Assembly (NCBI GenBank): GCA_011523945.1
Contig: WTFU01000048.1
Span: forward strand, 1 to 64,000
Origin: Mariniblastus sp.
GTDB taxonomy: Bacteria > Planctomycetota > Planctomycetia > Pirellulales > Pirellulaceae
Direction of reading: 5' to 3'
DNA: 64,000 nucleotides
Translations under genes and position numbers: made by a program
Shown: positions 56,982-64,000 of the stretch, piece after piece
How positions within the stretch are numbered: the stretch's first letter is position 1
How the letters are laid out: each line of letters starts with the position of its first letter
Notes under the pieces: generated by a model
What the model was told of the DNA's origin: nothing
Seen by the model: only the letters and a program-made list of their open reading frames with translations
Database searches by the model: none

Positions 56982-58709
56982 ATGAACAACGAAAAAATCT
57001 CGAAAAACCTATCCCAGTTAGCCGACTTGTTGGAATTTACGGGGGCAAATGCGTTTCGCCTACGCGCCTATCGCAATGGTTCTCGGATTATCAAGGAACT
57101 CCCCGATCCAATTGCCAGTATGATTCAAGCGGGTGAGGACCTCACGAAACTGGATGGCATTGGCAAAGGAGTGGCCGAAAAGTGCCAGGAACTCGTTAGC
57201 ACGGGAAAACTCAAACAACTGGATGAGATTTTAGAAACAGTTCCCAAAACAGTTCTTGATTTATTAAACGTCCCAAAACTCGGCCCAAAGAAATGTGCCG
57301 CTCTTTTCAATGAACTGGGAATTCAATCCTTAGATCAACTGAAAGCTGCATGTGAAGCACAGCAAGTCAGGCTTTTGTCTGGATTCGGTGCAAAAACCGA
57401 GGAAGCCATCCTGCAAGGGATTGCAATCGCAGTGCTGGCGAATGAACGCATTCTTTGGGCACACGCAGATAAAATCGCAAGGCAGCTAAACGACCACATG
57501 AACGGCTGTACAGCAATTCGTCAGTGTGAATTCGCAGGAAGCTACCGGCGAGGCAAAGAAACCGTGGGTGACCTAGATCTGCTAGTCGATTCAGATGACA
57601 GCCAAACGGTCATGGATCATTTTGGAACGTTCGAAGATATCACCTCCGTAATTGTTCGCGGCGAAACAAAAATGTCGGTTCGTCTTGAGAATGAATTTCA
57701 AGTTGACCTTCGGGTTGTACCCACTGAATCCTTTGGAGCCGCACTTCAGTATTTTACTGGCTCGAAAGACCACAATGTCCTCGTTCGGGGCCGCGCGAAA
57801 CAAATGGGACTGAAGGTGAATGAATGGGGAGTGTTTGATCTGAATGATTCGAAAGAGTGTCAAATAGCCGGTCAGACTGAATTGGAAGTTTACGAGTCAC
57901 TTGACCTCCCCTTTTTTCCCCCGGAAATCCGCGAAGCGCGGCGCGAATTAGATTGGGCGGAAAAAAGTGAACTCCCGAAACTCATCGAACTCGCTGACAT
58001 CCGCGGGGATCTTCACATGCACACCACCGCGACCGATGGCAAAGCTTCTATCGAAGAAATGGCGGACGCGGCGAGAGCACTCGGACTAACCTATATCGCA
58101 ATCACTGATCACTCCCAGCGAGTCTCGATGGCCAATGGCTTGACACCGGAGAGGCTCTTGGATCAATGGAAACAAATTGACCAATTTAATGCTACCCGCG
58201 ACGATGATTTCGTCATCCTGAAAGGCATTGAATGCGACATTCTTGAGGCCGGTGGAATGGATCTACCCGACAAGGTTTTGGCTCAAGGCGATTTCATTAT
58301 TGCCAGTGTCCACTACGGACAAAACCAGCCGCGACAGCAAATTACAGATCGAATAATTGGTGCAATCGAAAACCCGCACGTTTCGATGGTTGCACACCCA
58401 ACCGGTCGACTCTTAAACAAACGTGAGGCGTACGATGTGGACATCGATGCCGTTTTCCAAGCGGCGAAGGCGAATCGGAAAATGATCGAACTCAATGCAA
58501 ACCCTATTCGCCTTGACCTCAACGACATTCACCTTTTAGCAGCTAAAACACACGGCATCCCCGTAGTAATTAATACCGACGCGCATCGGACCGAAGGTTT
58601 AACTAACATGCGTTACGGCATCAAACAGGCTCGCCGAGGTTGCCTATCCGCCGCGGATGTTGCCAACACACTCCCATTGGCTGAATTCTTAAAGAAGCTC
58701 AACCACTAA
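56982..58709 (+). CDS. DNA polymerase X family protein with PHP exonuclease domain
   Basis: A 575-residue bacterial PolX, which fills gaps and degrades 3-prime ends in base-excision or break repair. The order is an N-terminal HhH domain (ANAFRLRAYRNGSRII, LDGIGKGVAEKC, VPKLGPKKCAALF), a polymerase palm with GSYRRGKETVGDLDLLV (Gly-Ser and the Asp-x-Asp pair), and DLHMHTTATDGKASIEEM, the start of the PHP domain, with ITDHSQR, GIECDIL and NTDAH further on. The length matches the family (about 570). The ATG at 56982 begins the standard N-terminus MNNEKISKNL. Confidence 0.93.
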   Translation: MNNEKISKNLSQLADLLEFTGANAFRLRAYRNGSRIIKELPDPIASMIQAGEDLTKLDGIGKGVAEKCQELVSTGKLKQLDEILETVPKTVLDLLNVPKLGPKKCAALFNELGIQSLDQLKAACEAQQVRLLSGFGAKTEEAILQGIAIAVLANERILWAHADKIARQLNDHMNGCTAIRQCEFAGSYRRGKETVGDLDLLVDSDDSQTVMDHFGTFEDITSVIVRGETKMSVRLENEFQVDLRVVPTESFGAALQYFTGSKDHNVLVRGRAKQMGLKVNEWGVFDLNDSKECQIAGQTELEVYESLDLPFFPPEIREARRELDWAEKSELPKLIELADIRGDLHMHTTATDGKASIEEMADAARALGLTYIAITDHSQRVSMANGLTPERLLDQWKQIDQFNATRDDDFVILKGIECDILEAGGMDLPDKVLAQGDFIIASVHYGQNQPRQQITDRIIGAIENPHVSMVAHPTGRLLNKREAYDVDIDAVFQAAKANRKMIELNANPIRLDLNDIHLLAAKTHGIPVVINTDAHRTEGLTNMRYGIKQARRGCLSAADVANTLPLAEFLKKLNH

Positions 58710-58714
58710 AGCGT

Positions 58715-58764
58715 TTGCAAAATTCTTGCGTAAATCCTACAAATCGACCGTTGCAAGAATGCAA
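58715..58764. promoter_or_regulatory. Imperfect inverted repeat, possible activator site
   Basis: TTGCAAAATTCTTGC (58715-58729) is matched in reverse by GCAAGAATGCAA (58753-58764), with one three-base gap. Its centre lies about 125 bases before the predicted sigma-54 transcription start, within the usual range for an enhancer-binding protein. It also lies just after the polX stop, so a 3-prime hairpin is an alternative. Confidence 0.4.
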
Positions 58765-58838
58765 CGCCCATTCATTCAATGGTTGTGTTTTAGCAACTTC
58801 TGACTCGCAATCTCTTAAAACACCCACATTTTATCCAA

Positions 58839-58854
58839 TGGCACGAGGCTTGCT
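58839..58854 (+). promoter_or_regulatory. Sigma-54 type promoter, perfect consensus
   Basis: TGGCACGAGGCTTGCT fits the sigma-54 consensus TGGCACG-N4-TTGCW at every fixed position, with GG (58840-58841) and GC (58852-58853) ten bases apart. Transcription would start near 58865, leaving a leader of about 105 bases before the ATG at 58971. Confidence 0.75.
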
Positions 58855-58872
58855 ACTCTTAAAGCCTAACTA

Positions 58873-58929
58873 GGTGCGGGTACCGAATAGAATGCCGCAC
58901 GGACAGTTTCACTGGTCGTGACTCGCCAG
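58873..58929 (+). promoter_or_regulatory. Leader with two short hairpins
   Basis: GTGCGG (58873-58878) pairs with CCGCAC (58894-58899), and ACTGG (58910-58914) pairs with CCAGT (58925-58929). Both lie in the predicted leader of the small membrane protein mRNA. A run of C follows. Possible roles are stabilising the message or hiding the ribosome site; this is inference. Confidence 0.4.
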
Positions 58930-58970
58930 TCGCCCCCCCCAAACGAAAACCTACCCAAAAAACAGACACC

Positions 58971-59189
58971 ATGCCCAAGCCAAAATCTCTTTCGACCGTT
59001 AAATACTATTTACCCGTCCTGCTTAAGGAACAAGAAGCGATTCAGAAGGCGAACAGGAAAAAGCGAAAAATCGTATTCGCGAACACGTTCGCTGCTGTGC
59101 TCGTCTTTCTGGTCACACTAGCCATCATTAATTCGATGGGACTTACGCAAGGATTTAACTCTGAAATTCAGTCGCTAATGAACCGGTAG
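58971..59189 (+). CDS. Small single-helix membrane protein
   Basis: A 72-residue protein. A helical, charged N-terminal half (KYYLPVLLKEQEAIQKANRKKRKIV) is followed by one membrane helix (about residues 40-54, FAAVLVFLVTLAII) and a short outer tail. By the positive-inside rule the basic N-terminus faces the cytoplasm. A perfect sigma-54 type promoter lies 105 bases upstream, giving good support that this short frame is a real gene. No ribosome site is clear. I do not recognise the family. It is unrelated in sequence to the other sigma-54-linked small protein at 5568. Confidence 0.62.
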   Translation: MPKPKSLSTVKYYLPVLLKEQEAIQKANRKKRKIVFANTFAAVLVFLVTLAIINSMGLTQGFNSEIQSLMNR

Positions 59190-59311
59190 GCGAATTGCTT
59201 AAGGATGCCATGTTTTGAAAGAAACCGCCGGAAAGGCGTGCGGGTTAGAATTTGGCGACAGAACGAGCATTCAACCCAAAGGAATCAACAAGGCTAATCG
59301 AAAATCAAAGA

Positions 59312-60220
59312 TCAATAAGAAGCACCAGATTCTGTAATTTGTTCAATCGGATGCCACGTCGTTTTCACTTCACAAAAGTCTTGAATGAAATATGGGCTCG
59401 CCGCAGCATCAGTTGACCAATCTTGATGATAAGTTTTCACGCGCTTAATATTTTCCGACGCGAACTCCTGAATTTTCGTAATCAACTCCGAATCAAGCCG
59501 ATCGCAGGCAATCGCGTTGACATCTAAATGACGACTAAAGTGTTCGGATAATTCTTCGATTCGTCCAGTCAAAATATTGACCACACCACGAGGGACATCC
59601 GATGTCGCTAAAACCTCGGCAAATGTAATTGCAGACAAAGGACACGTCTCCGAGGCGAGAACAACACACGTATTCCCCGACGCAATTACCGGTGCAATCA
59701 ACGAGACCAGCCCCAAAAGCGGACAGGTCCGGGAAGCAACCGTGAAGACCACACCCACCGGCTCAAGCGTAGAGAAATTAAAATGCGACGATGCCACTGG
59801 GTTGACGGAACTGAACACCTGCTGATATTTATCGCACCAGCCCGCATAATAAATCAGACGGTCAATGCTCTCGGCGACCTGTTTTTCAGCAGTTACCTTA
59901 TCGACTCCCTGCCGCGCCAGTTCATCAAGAAACTGCTGGGATCGCCCCTCCAGCATTTCTGCTATCCGATAAAGAATCTGAGCCCGATTGTAAGCCGTAC
60001 GCCTTGCCCACGCCGCCTGCGCTGAGCGAGCCGCAACCACCGCATTACGAACATCTTTTCGCGACGCCAGGCAGACGTTCCCTAACGACGAACCATTGAC
60101 AATGGGCTGATAATATCTTGCGGACTCCGTTCGCGGGAACTTGCCATCGATATACATCTTATACGTTTTCAAGACCTCAAGCCGCTCTGATTTGCTTGGG
60201 TTTTTATTTGATTCTTCCAC
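59312..60220 (-). CDS. Shortened aldehyde dehydrogenase paralogue, catalytically dead
   Basis: A 302-residue protein with the N-terminal, NAD-binding part of an aldehyde dehydrogenase: YIDGKFPRTESARYY, VVAARSAQAAWARRTAYNRAQILYRIAEMLEGR, YYAGWCDKYQQ, and PVIASGNTCVVLASETCPLSA. The chain ends near where the catalytic Glu and Cys would lie, and neither the LELGG nor the GQxC motif exists. Full enzymes have about 480-500 residues. The frame is intact with a GTG start and ribosome site, so this is a maintained pseudoenzyme rather than a broken gene. It lies 65 bases after the complete paralogue and resembles the non-catalytic half of ALDH16 proteins. Confidence 0.78.
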   Translation of the reverse strand: MEESNKNPSKSERLEVLKTYKMYIDGKFPRTESARYYQPIVNGSSLGNVCLASRKDVRNAVVAARSAQAAWARRTAYNRAQILYRIAEMLEGRSQQFLDELARQGVDKVTAEKQVAESIDRLIYYAGWCDKYQQVFSSVNPVASSHFNFSTLEPVGVVFTVASRTCPLLGLVSLIAPVIASGNTCVVLASETCPLSAITFAEVLATSDVPRGVVNILTGRIEELSEHFSRHLDVNAIACDRLDSELITKIQEFASENIKRVKTYHQDWSTDAAASPYFIQDFCEVKTTWHPIEQITESGASY

Positions 60221-60285
60221 TGTAGTTCCACCCGATTAAACGAACTGTTCCGTTTTCAATTCCGTGACCAACAAGAATGACCTGC

Positions 60286-61734
60286 TCAAAAATCCAGATA
60301 GGCAGAGAGGCCATGCAGACCACCCTCTCGTCCAAACCCACTCTCTTTAAATCCCCCGAAAGGCGAGGTCGGATCAAACAGATTGTAAGTATTCGCCCAA
60401 ACCACCCCCGCTTTCATTTGTGAGGTCATGTTAAAAATCTTCGACCCCTTATCGGTCCACACGCCTGCCGATAATCCATAAGGCGTGTTGTTAGCCTTGT
60501 TGATTACCTCGGCAACCGTTCGGAAAGTCTGAACGGCTAACACGGGTCCAAATATTTCTTCCTGTGCGATCCGATTAGACTGAGCAACGTCGGTGAACAG
60601 CGTTGGCCGGCACCAAAAACCATTCGCGGGCAAATCACAATCCGTTTGGTAAAACTCCGCGCCCTCTTGCTTACCCACCTCAATATATTTTTCGATGGTC
60701 AACAATTGTTGCTGAGAATTAATCGCTCCAACATCTGTGTTCTTATCCAGCGGATCACCAACGATTAATGTGCCCATACGATGCTTGAGCTTTTCAATCA
60801 GTTCGTCATGAATGGATTCCTGAACAAACAATCGACTGCCAGCACAGCAAACATGCCCTTGGTTAAAATAGATACCATTGACAATGCCCTCGACTGCCTG
60901 ATCGATAGCAGCATCATCAAACACGATATTTGCCGCTTTACCGCCTAATTCGAGCGTACACCGCTTGTTAGTGCCTGCGATCGATTTTTGAATTAGTTTG
61001 CCAACCTCGGTCGATCCGGTAAACGCGACTTTGTCAACATCCTCATGATTGACAAGGGCGGCACCAACGTCGCCGTGCCCGGTTACAATATTGACGACAC
61101 CGGGTGGAAAACCAGCCTCCTGAATTAACTCTGCCAACTTCAATGCGGTCAAGGAAGTTGTCTCGGCCGGCTTCAGGACTACTGTGTTTCCGGTTGCCAA
61201 TGCGGGCGCGATTTTCCAGGCCGCCATCAACAACGGAAAATTCCAGGGAATAACTTGGCCGGCTACACCGATTGCCCGAGGGTTTCGATTGGGGAACGCA
61301 TAGTTCAGCTTGTCCGCCCAGCCCGCATAATAAAACAAGTGAGCAGCTGCTAATGGCACATCAACATCCCGAGACTCCCGAATTGGCTTACCGCCATCCA
61401 ATGATTCGATGACCGCAAACTCACGGGATCGCTCCTGCACCATCCTTGCCAGACGGTATAGATATTTCCCCCGTTCTCTTCCTCCCATTTTGGACCACTC
61501 ACCGGCATATGCAGCTCGAGCTGCCGCGACCGCCTGTTCAACCTCTTGCGAAGACGACTCCGTAATTTCGGCCAACACCTCTCCGGTCGAGGGATTAATG
61601 GACTGAAACCGATTTCCATGGTCGGGCGTTCGAAATTCACCATTGATGAATACGCCATAGTGTGCTTTCAGAGAAATATGACCAGTGTCCTCGGGGGCCG
61701 GTGATAAATCCCATTTACTGTTCTTACGAGTCAT
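60286..61734 (-). CDS. Aldehyde dehydrogenase
   Basis: A 482-residue NAD(P)-dependent enzyme that oxidises an aldehyde to its acid. GQVIPWNFPLLMAAWKIAPALATGNTVVLKPAE (cofactor binding), FTGSTEVG, LELGGKAANIVF (general base Glu) and FNQGHVCCAGSRLFV (catalytic Cys) are intact, as is EEIFGPVL. The start is set at ATG 61734; a GTG 12 codons upstream is open. It lies between deoC and the shortened paralogue, all in one direction, so it may remove acetaldehyde released from deoxyribose 5-phosphate by DeoC. Confidence 0.93.
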   Translation of the reverse strand: MTRKNSKWDLSPAPEDTGHISLKAHYGVFINGEFRTPDHGNRFQSINPSTGEVLAEITESSSQEVEQAVAAARAAYAGEWSKMGGRERGKYLYRLARMVQERSREFAVIESLDGGKPIRESRDVDVPLAAAHLFYYAGWADKLNYAFPNRNPRAIGVAGQVIPWNFPLLMAAWKIAPALATGNTVVLKPAETTSLTALKLAELIQEAGFPPGVVNIVTGHGDVGAALVNHEDVDKVAFTGSTEVGKLIQKSIAGTNKRCTLELGGKAANIVFDDAAIDQAVEGIVNGIYFNQGHVCCAGSRLFVQESIHDELIEKLKHRMGTLIVGDPLDKNTDVGAINSQQQLLTIEKYIEVGKQEGAEFYQTDCDLPANGFWCRPTLFTDVAQSNRIAQEEIFGPVLAVQTFRTVAEVINKANNTPYGLSAGVWTDKGSKIFNMTSQMKAGVVWANTYNLFDPTSPFGGFKESGFGREGGLHGLSAYLDF

Positions 61735-61819
61735 AATTATTTTCTGTTTCGAAATTAATCGCTGATGCACAAACCAGCTAGTGATTTGATTCCAAAAGTT
61801 TAGCCGGAAAAGTTTTGTC

Positions 61820-62728
61820 TCAATCTATCGCAAAATAGTTAGCCGCTTGATAGGCTCCCGTCTGCTGTTTGGCGATCTGCATTAAAACGTCATTCGCTAA
61901 GGAACTGGCACCAAACCGAAACCACTTGGGATCGAGCCAGTGATCACCAAGTGTTTCCTTCACCATGATCAAGTAATGAAGTGCAAGTTTGGATTTCGAT
62001 ATTCCCCCGGCAGGTTTCATGCCCACCATCAACCCGGTTTTTTGAAAATGGTCCCGAATTGCCTCCAGCATCACCAACGTTACCGGCATAGTCGCGGCCG
62101 GTTGGATCTTCCCTGTCGAAGTCTTAATAAAATCTGCTCCTGCCACGATTGCGATATCACTCGCAAGACGTACTTTATCAAGCGTTCCCAATTCACCAGT
62201 TTCAAGGATGGTTTTTAATCTTGCCTCACCACAGGCGGCTTTAACGGCGGCAATTTCATCGAATACGAAATTGTAATCACCTCGATGGAACCGCCCTCGC
62301 GAAATCACCATATCAATCTCATCTGCCCCCTCAGAGACTGCCATCGACACATCCGCCAACTTAATTTCCAAAGAAGAATTTCCACTTGGAAACGCGGTCG
62401 CCACCGACGCGACTTTGATGCCGGAGCCAGCGAGGCTGCGCTTCGCCAATCCAACATAGTTGGGATAAACACAAACGGCAGCAACATTCGGCAAGCCTTC
62501 GATTGAGTCATGAAGATGTTGCGCTTTGTAACACAACTGTTTAACCTTGCCCTCCGTATCCATTCCTTCGAGGGTCGTGAGATCAATCATGCTGAGAACC
62601 ATTTCAAGTCCCCGCATCTTTGCCTCGTTTTTGATACTTCGTGACGTAAACCGCTTCGCCCGCTCCACCACTCCAACCTGATCAATTACAGGAGAGCTAA
62701 ATACCATTGGTGTTCGTGGTTGATCCAT
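61820..62728 (-). CDS. deoC: Deoxyribose-phosphate aldolase
   Basis: A 302-residue TIM-barrel enzyme that splits 2-deoxyribose 5-phosphate into acetaldehyde and glyceraldehyde 3-phosphate through a Schiff base. GADFIKTSTGK holds the reactive lysine, and MKPAGGISKSK holds the second conserved lysine. LIDLTTLEGMDT is the usual N-terminal strand, and VATAFPSGNSSLEIKL follows. The length is closer to the longer, animal-like form than to the 250-residue E. coli form. Its ATG has AGGA nearby. It heads a three-gene unit with two aldehyde dehydrogenase paralogues. Confidence 0.95.
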   Translation of the reverse strand: MDQPRTPMVFSSPVIDQVGVVERAKRFTSRSIKNEAKMRGLEMVLSMIDLTTLEGMDTEGKVKQLCYKAQHLHDSIEGLPNVAAVCVYPNYVGLAKRSLAGSGIKVASVATAFPSGNSSLEIKLADVSMAVSEGADEIDMVISRGRFHRGDYNFVFDEIAAVKAACGEARLKTILETGELGTLDKVRLASDIAIVAGADFIKTSTGKIQPAATMPVTLVMLEAIRDHFQKTGLMVGMKPAGGISKSKLALHYLIMVKETLGDHWLDPKWFRFGASSLANDVLMQIAKQQTGAYQAANYFAID

Positions 62729-62930
62729 ATTCCTACTTCAAAAAAGAAAATTTAAGGACATGAACGTGCCTTATAATGCGGCTGAATTCACTTAAACGGA
62801 TGCCTCTGACGTATCAATCTAAGCGATAGGCACCATCTTTAACCAGCCCCTCAATTCTGGCCTATAAACGATCGTTCTTTACACCTTAACGACAGACCAA
62901 CGATGAATTGCCGGCACAGCTAACGCGCAA

Positions 62931-64000
62931 TCAATCGTCAAAACTGGGAGCCACGGAAATTGCAGGGTTATATTCCGTCCGTTCAGGTTCGAAGGACTTG
63001 GTCAGTTTCCTTCGTGATTCTGCCAACAACCGCCTTACAAATAGCAGCATAGCGATAACGAAAACGAAACCGCCCAAACCGGCCATCGCACCAAGGTTGG
63101 CTAGTTTGGAAGCAAGCTGAGCGACAACCGTTAGTTCGTTTTCGTAATTTAGTACGGCCCACACTTCAATTCCCTTGACCGTATCCGGCAACTCATTTTT
63201 ACGCGTTCCAATCACCAAGTCACCTAGAGGTATCCTCTCAATAATTGCGGCAAATTCAAATTCTCCCTGACTGCCCGCGAAGGAAACTTCACCTGCAAGT
63301 GCAGATTCTCTATTTTTCGAATCTCCGTAAAGCAATCTTTTGGGGGACAACGGATCACCGCTGTCGGGCAGCATTACCTTTGCGAAACCGATATCTAATT
63401 CCTGTTCGTCAGAATTTCGCCAAACCTGTTCCATGGCCGGATGCTCAAGAATCAATCCCTCCTGGCCCCCCTGCTCAGTCACAGTCGAACCTCGCGTATC
63501 CACGAGCATCATATAATGAGTTTCAATCTCAGCTTTGGTCGCCTCAGATCGGTTACCTTCGGTTGCCTTCAAATCAAATTCCGCGATATCTCCCAGATTG
63601 ATGGTCAGGGCAACGACGCCAACAACCTCACCATCCACTTTAATCGGAACAGAAAAAGCAACTTTGAGTCCGTCCGTTTGTGTACTCAAAAAACCCGAAG
63701 AAAGGTGTGCACGCGAAATCACTTTCCGATTATTTAGTGCATAATCATCGTCGCTGGCTGCCCCCGTCGAAAGTGACGGCGCTGAGATCTCGAGATCATC
63801 GTAGTTTCCTGTAAAGTAACTTCGATAACTAAAATTTTTCCCGCGAGTCGTATTAATCTTTTGGCCTGCAAAAACAGAAGCGACCTGATTCCCCCATCGG
63901 TCACAGACGAACCAACTATCGACATTGGAAGGATATTGATTGTCTCGGTCGGTCAACCTCGATCGCAGAATAGCTTCGATCTTGAGGACATCCTTATCGC
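62931..64000 (-). CDS. Membrane sensor protein with cache-like domain (partial)
   Basis: The C-terminal 355 residues of a longer protein; the frame stays open to the window edge, reading KDVLKIEAILRSRLTDRDNQ before the first internal start. Most of it is an exported ligand-binding region with a cache-like pattern: SWFVCDRWGNQVASV, GKNFSYRSYFTG and VAFSVPIKVDGEVVGVVALTINLGDI. One membrane helix lies near the C-terminus (AMAGLGGFVFVIAMLLFVRRLL), followed by a short cytoplasmic tail with no signalling domain. The output domain, perhaps a kinase, would therefore lie before the window. The family is inferred from the shape of the motifs. Confidence 0.7.
   Translation of the reverse strand, partial: DKDVLKIEAILRSRLTDRDNQYPSNVDSWFVCDRWGNQVASVFAGQKINTTRGKNFSYRSYFTGNYDDLEISAPSLSTGAASDDDYALNNRKVISRAHLSSGFLSTQTDGLKVAFSVPIKVDGEVVGVVALTINLGDIAEFDLKATEGNRSEATKAEIETHYMMLVDTRGSTVTEQGGQEGLILEHPAMEQVWRNSDEQELDIGFAKVMLPDSGDPLSPKRLLYGDSKNRESALAGEVSFAGSQGEFEFAAIIERIPLGDLVIGTRKNELPDTVKGIEVWAVLNYENELTVVAQLASKLANLGAMAGLGGFVFVIAMLLFVRRLLAESRRKLTKSFEPERTEYNPAISVAPSFDD

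Noticed and set aside
58918-59121. Alternative 67-codon frame overlapping the small membrane protein gene
   Set aside because: It is Pro/Arg/Ser-rich with no membrane segment or known feature, while the frame starting at 58971 gives a clean single-helix protein.
59312-60220. Shortened aldehyde dehydrogenase as a decaying pseudogene
   Set aside because: No stop or frameshift is seen, the start has a ribosome site, and the layout recalls maintained ALDH16-type pseudo-domains.

Overview
The window looks like chromosomal DNA of a planctomycete, probably from the Pirellulales or a nearby group. This is inferred from gene content: a secreted sulfatase next to a ThuA-like protein, type I signal peptidases carrying zinc ribbons, an exported RTX protein whose N-terminus carries an LEPR-XLL-like motif, a soluble Ser/Thr kinase with a PAS domain, a spermidine-synthase-like protein fused to a membrane domain, and several large lipoproteins with no close textbook counterpart. 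Codon use looks fairly even throughout. I saw no rRNA, no tRNA I could recognise by eye, no insertion sequence and no CRISPR array. Most genes are ordinary core or lineage-specific chromosome genes.

Layout. 1-7.3 kb: the end of tsaD, a BON-domain exported protein, a large exported protein, trkA, a small exported helical protein behind a sigma-54 type promoter, and a membrane-anchored deiminase. 7.3-12.8 kb: three glycosyltransferase-like genes and galE, a surface polysaccharide region. 12.8-19.2 kb: a zinc-ribbon protein, upp, two tandem signal peptidase I paralogues with unusual insertions, and lptB with a C-terminal extension. 19.3-24.6 kb: rlmN, a ThuA-like protein and sulfatase pair, apt, and a DUF454 membrane protein. 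24.6-30.1 kb: smc downstream of an FlgI-like lipoprotein with HEAT-like repeats. 30.5-37.9 kb: a two-domain esterase, a PAS kinase, a UvrD/PcrA-type helicase, a TPR-like membrane protein, a YraN protein and a cupin. 37.9-42.7 kb: an RTX/metzincin protein and a lone SF2 helicase. 42.8-50.7 kb: NAD-linked formate dehydrogenase genes and fdhD flanking proBA. 50.7-56.7 kb: a spermidine-synthase-like membrane protein, three TadE/TadG-type proteins and two small membrane proteins. 57-64 kb: PolX, a 72-residue membrane protein behind a second sigma-54 type promoter, two aldehyde dehydrogenase paralogues, deoC, and the end of a sensor protein.

Three points stand out. First, the formate dehydrogenase alpha gene seems broken by a TGA. 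That TGA lies exactly at the molybdenum-ligand Cys/Sec position and is followed by a hairpin whose GGUCU loop matches the E. coli fdhF SECIS loop, so it is best read as one 912-residue selenoprotein. Second, two small, unrelated exported or membrane proteins each sit behind a near-consensus -24/-12 promoter, with an inverted repeat upstream at enhancer distance and a hairpin in the leader. This suggests sigma-54 control of small envelope proteins. Third, the two signal peptidase paralogues share a zinc ribbon just after the catalytic serine and a large beta-rich insertion, and one of them has a lipobox.

All function calls come from reading motifs by eye. No database search or folding program was run.
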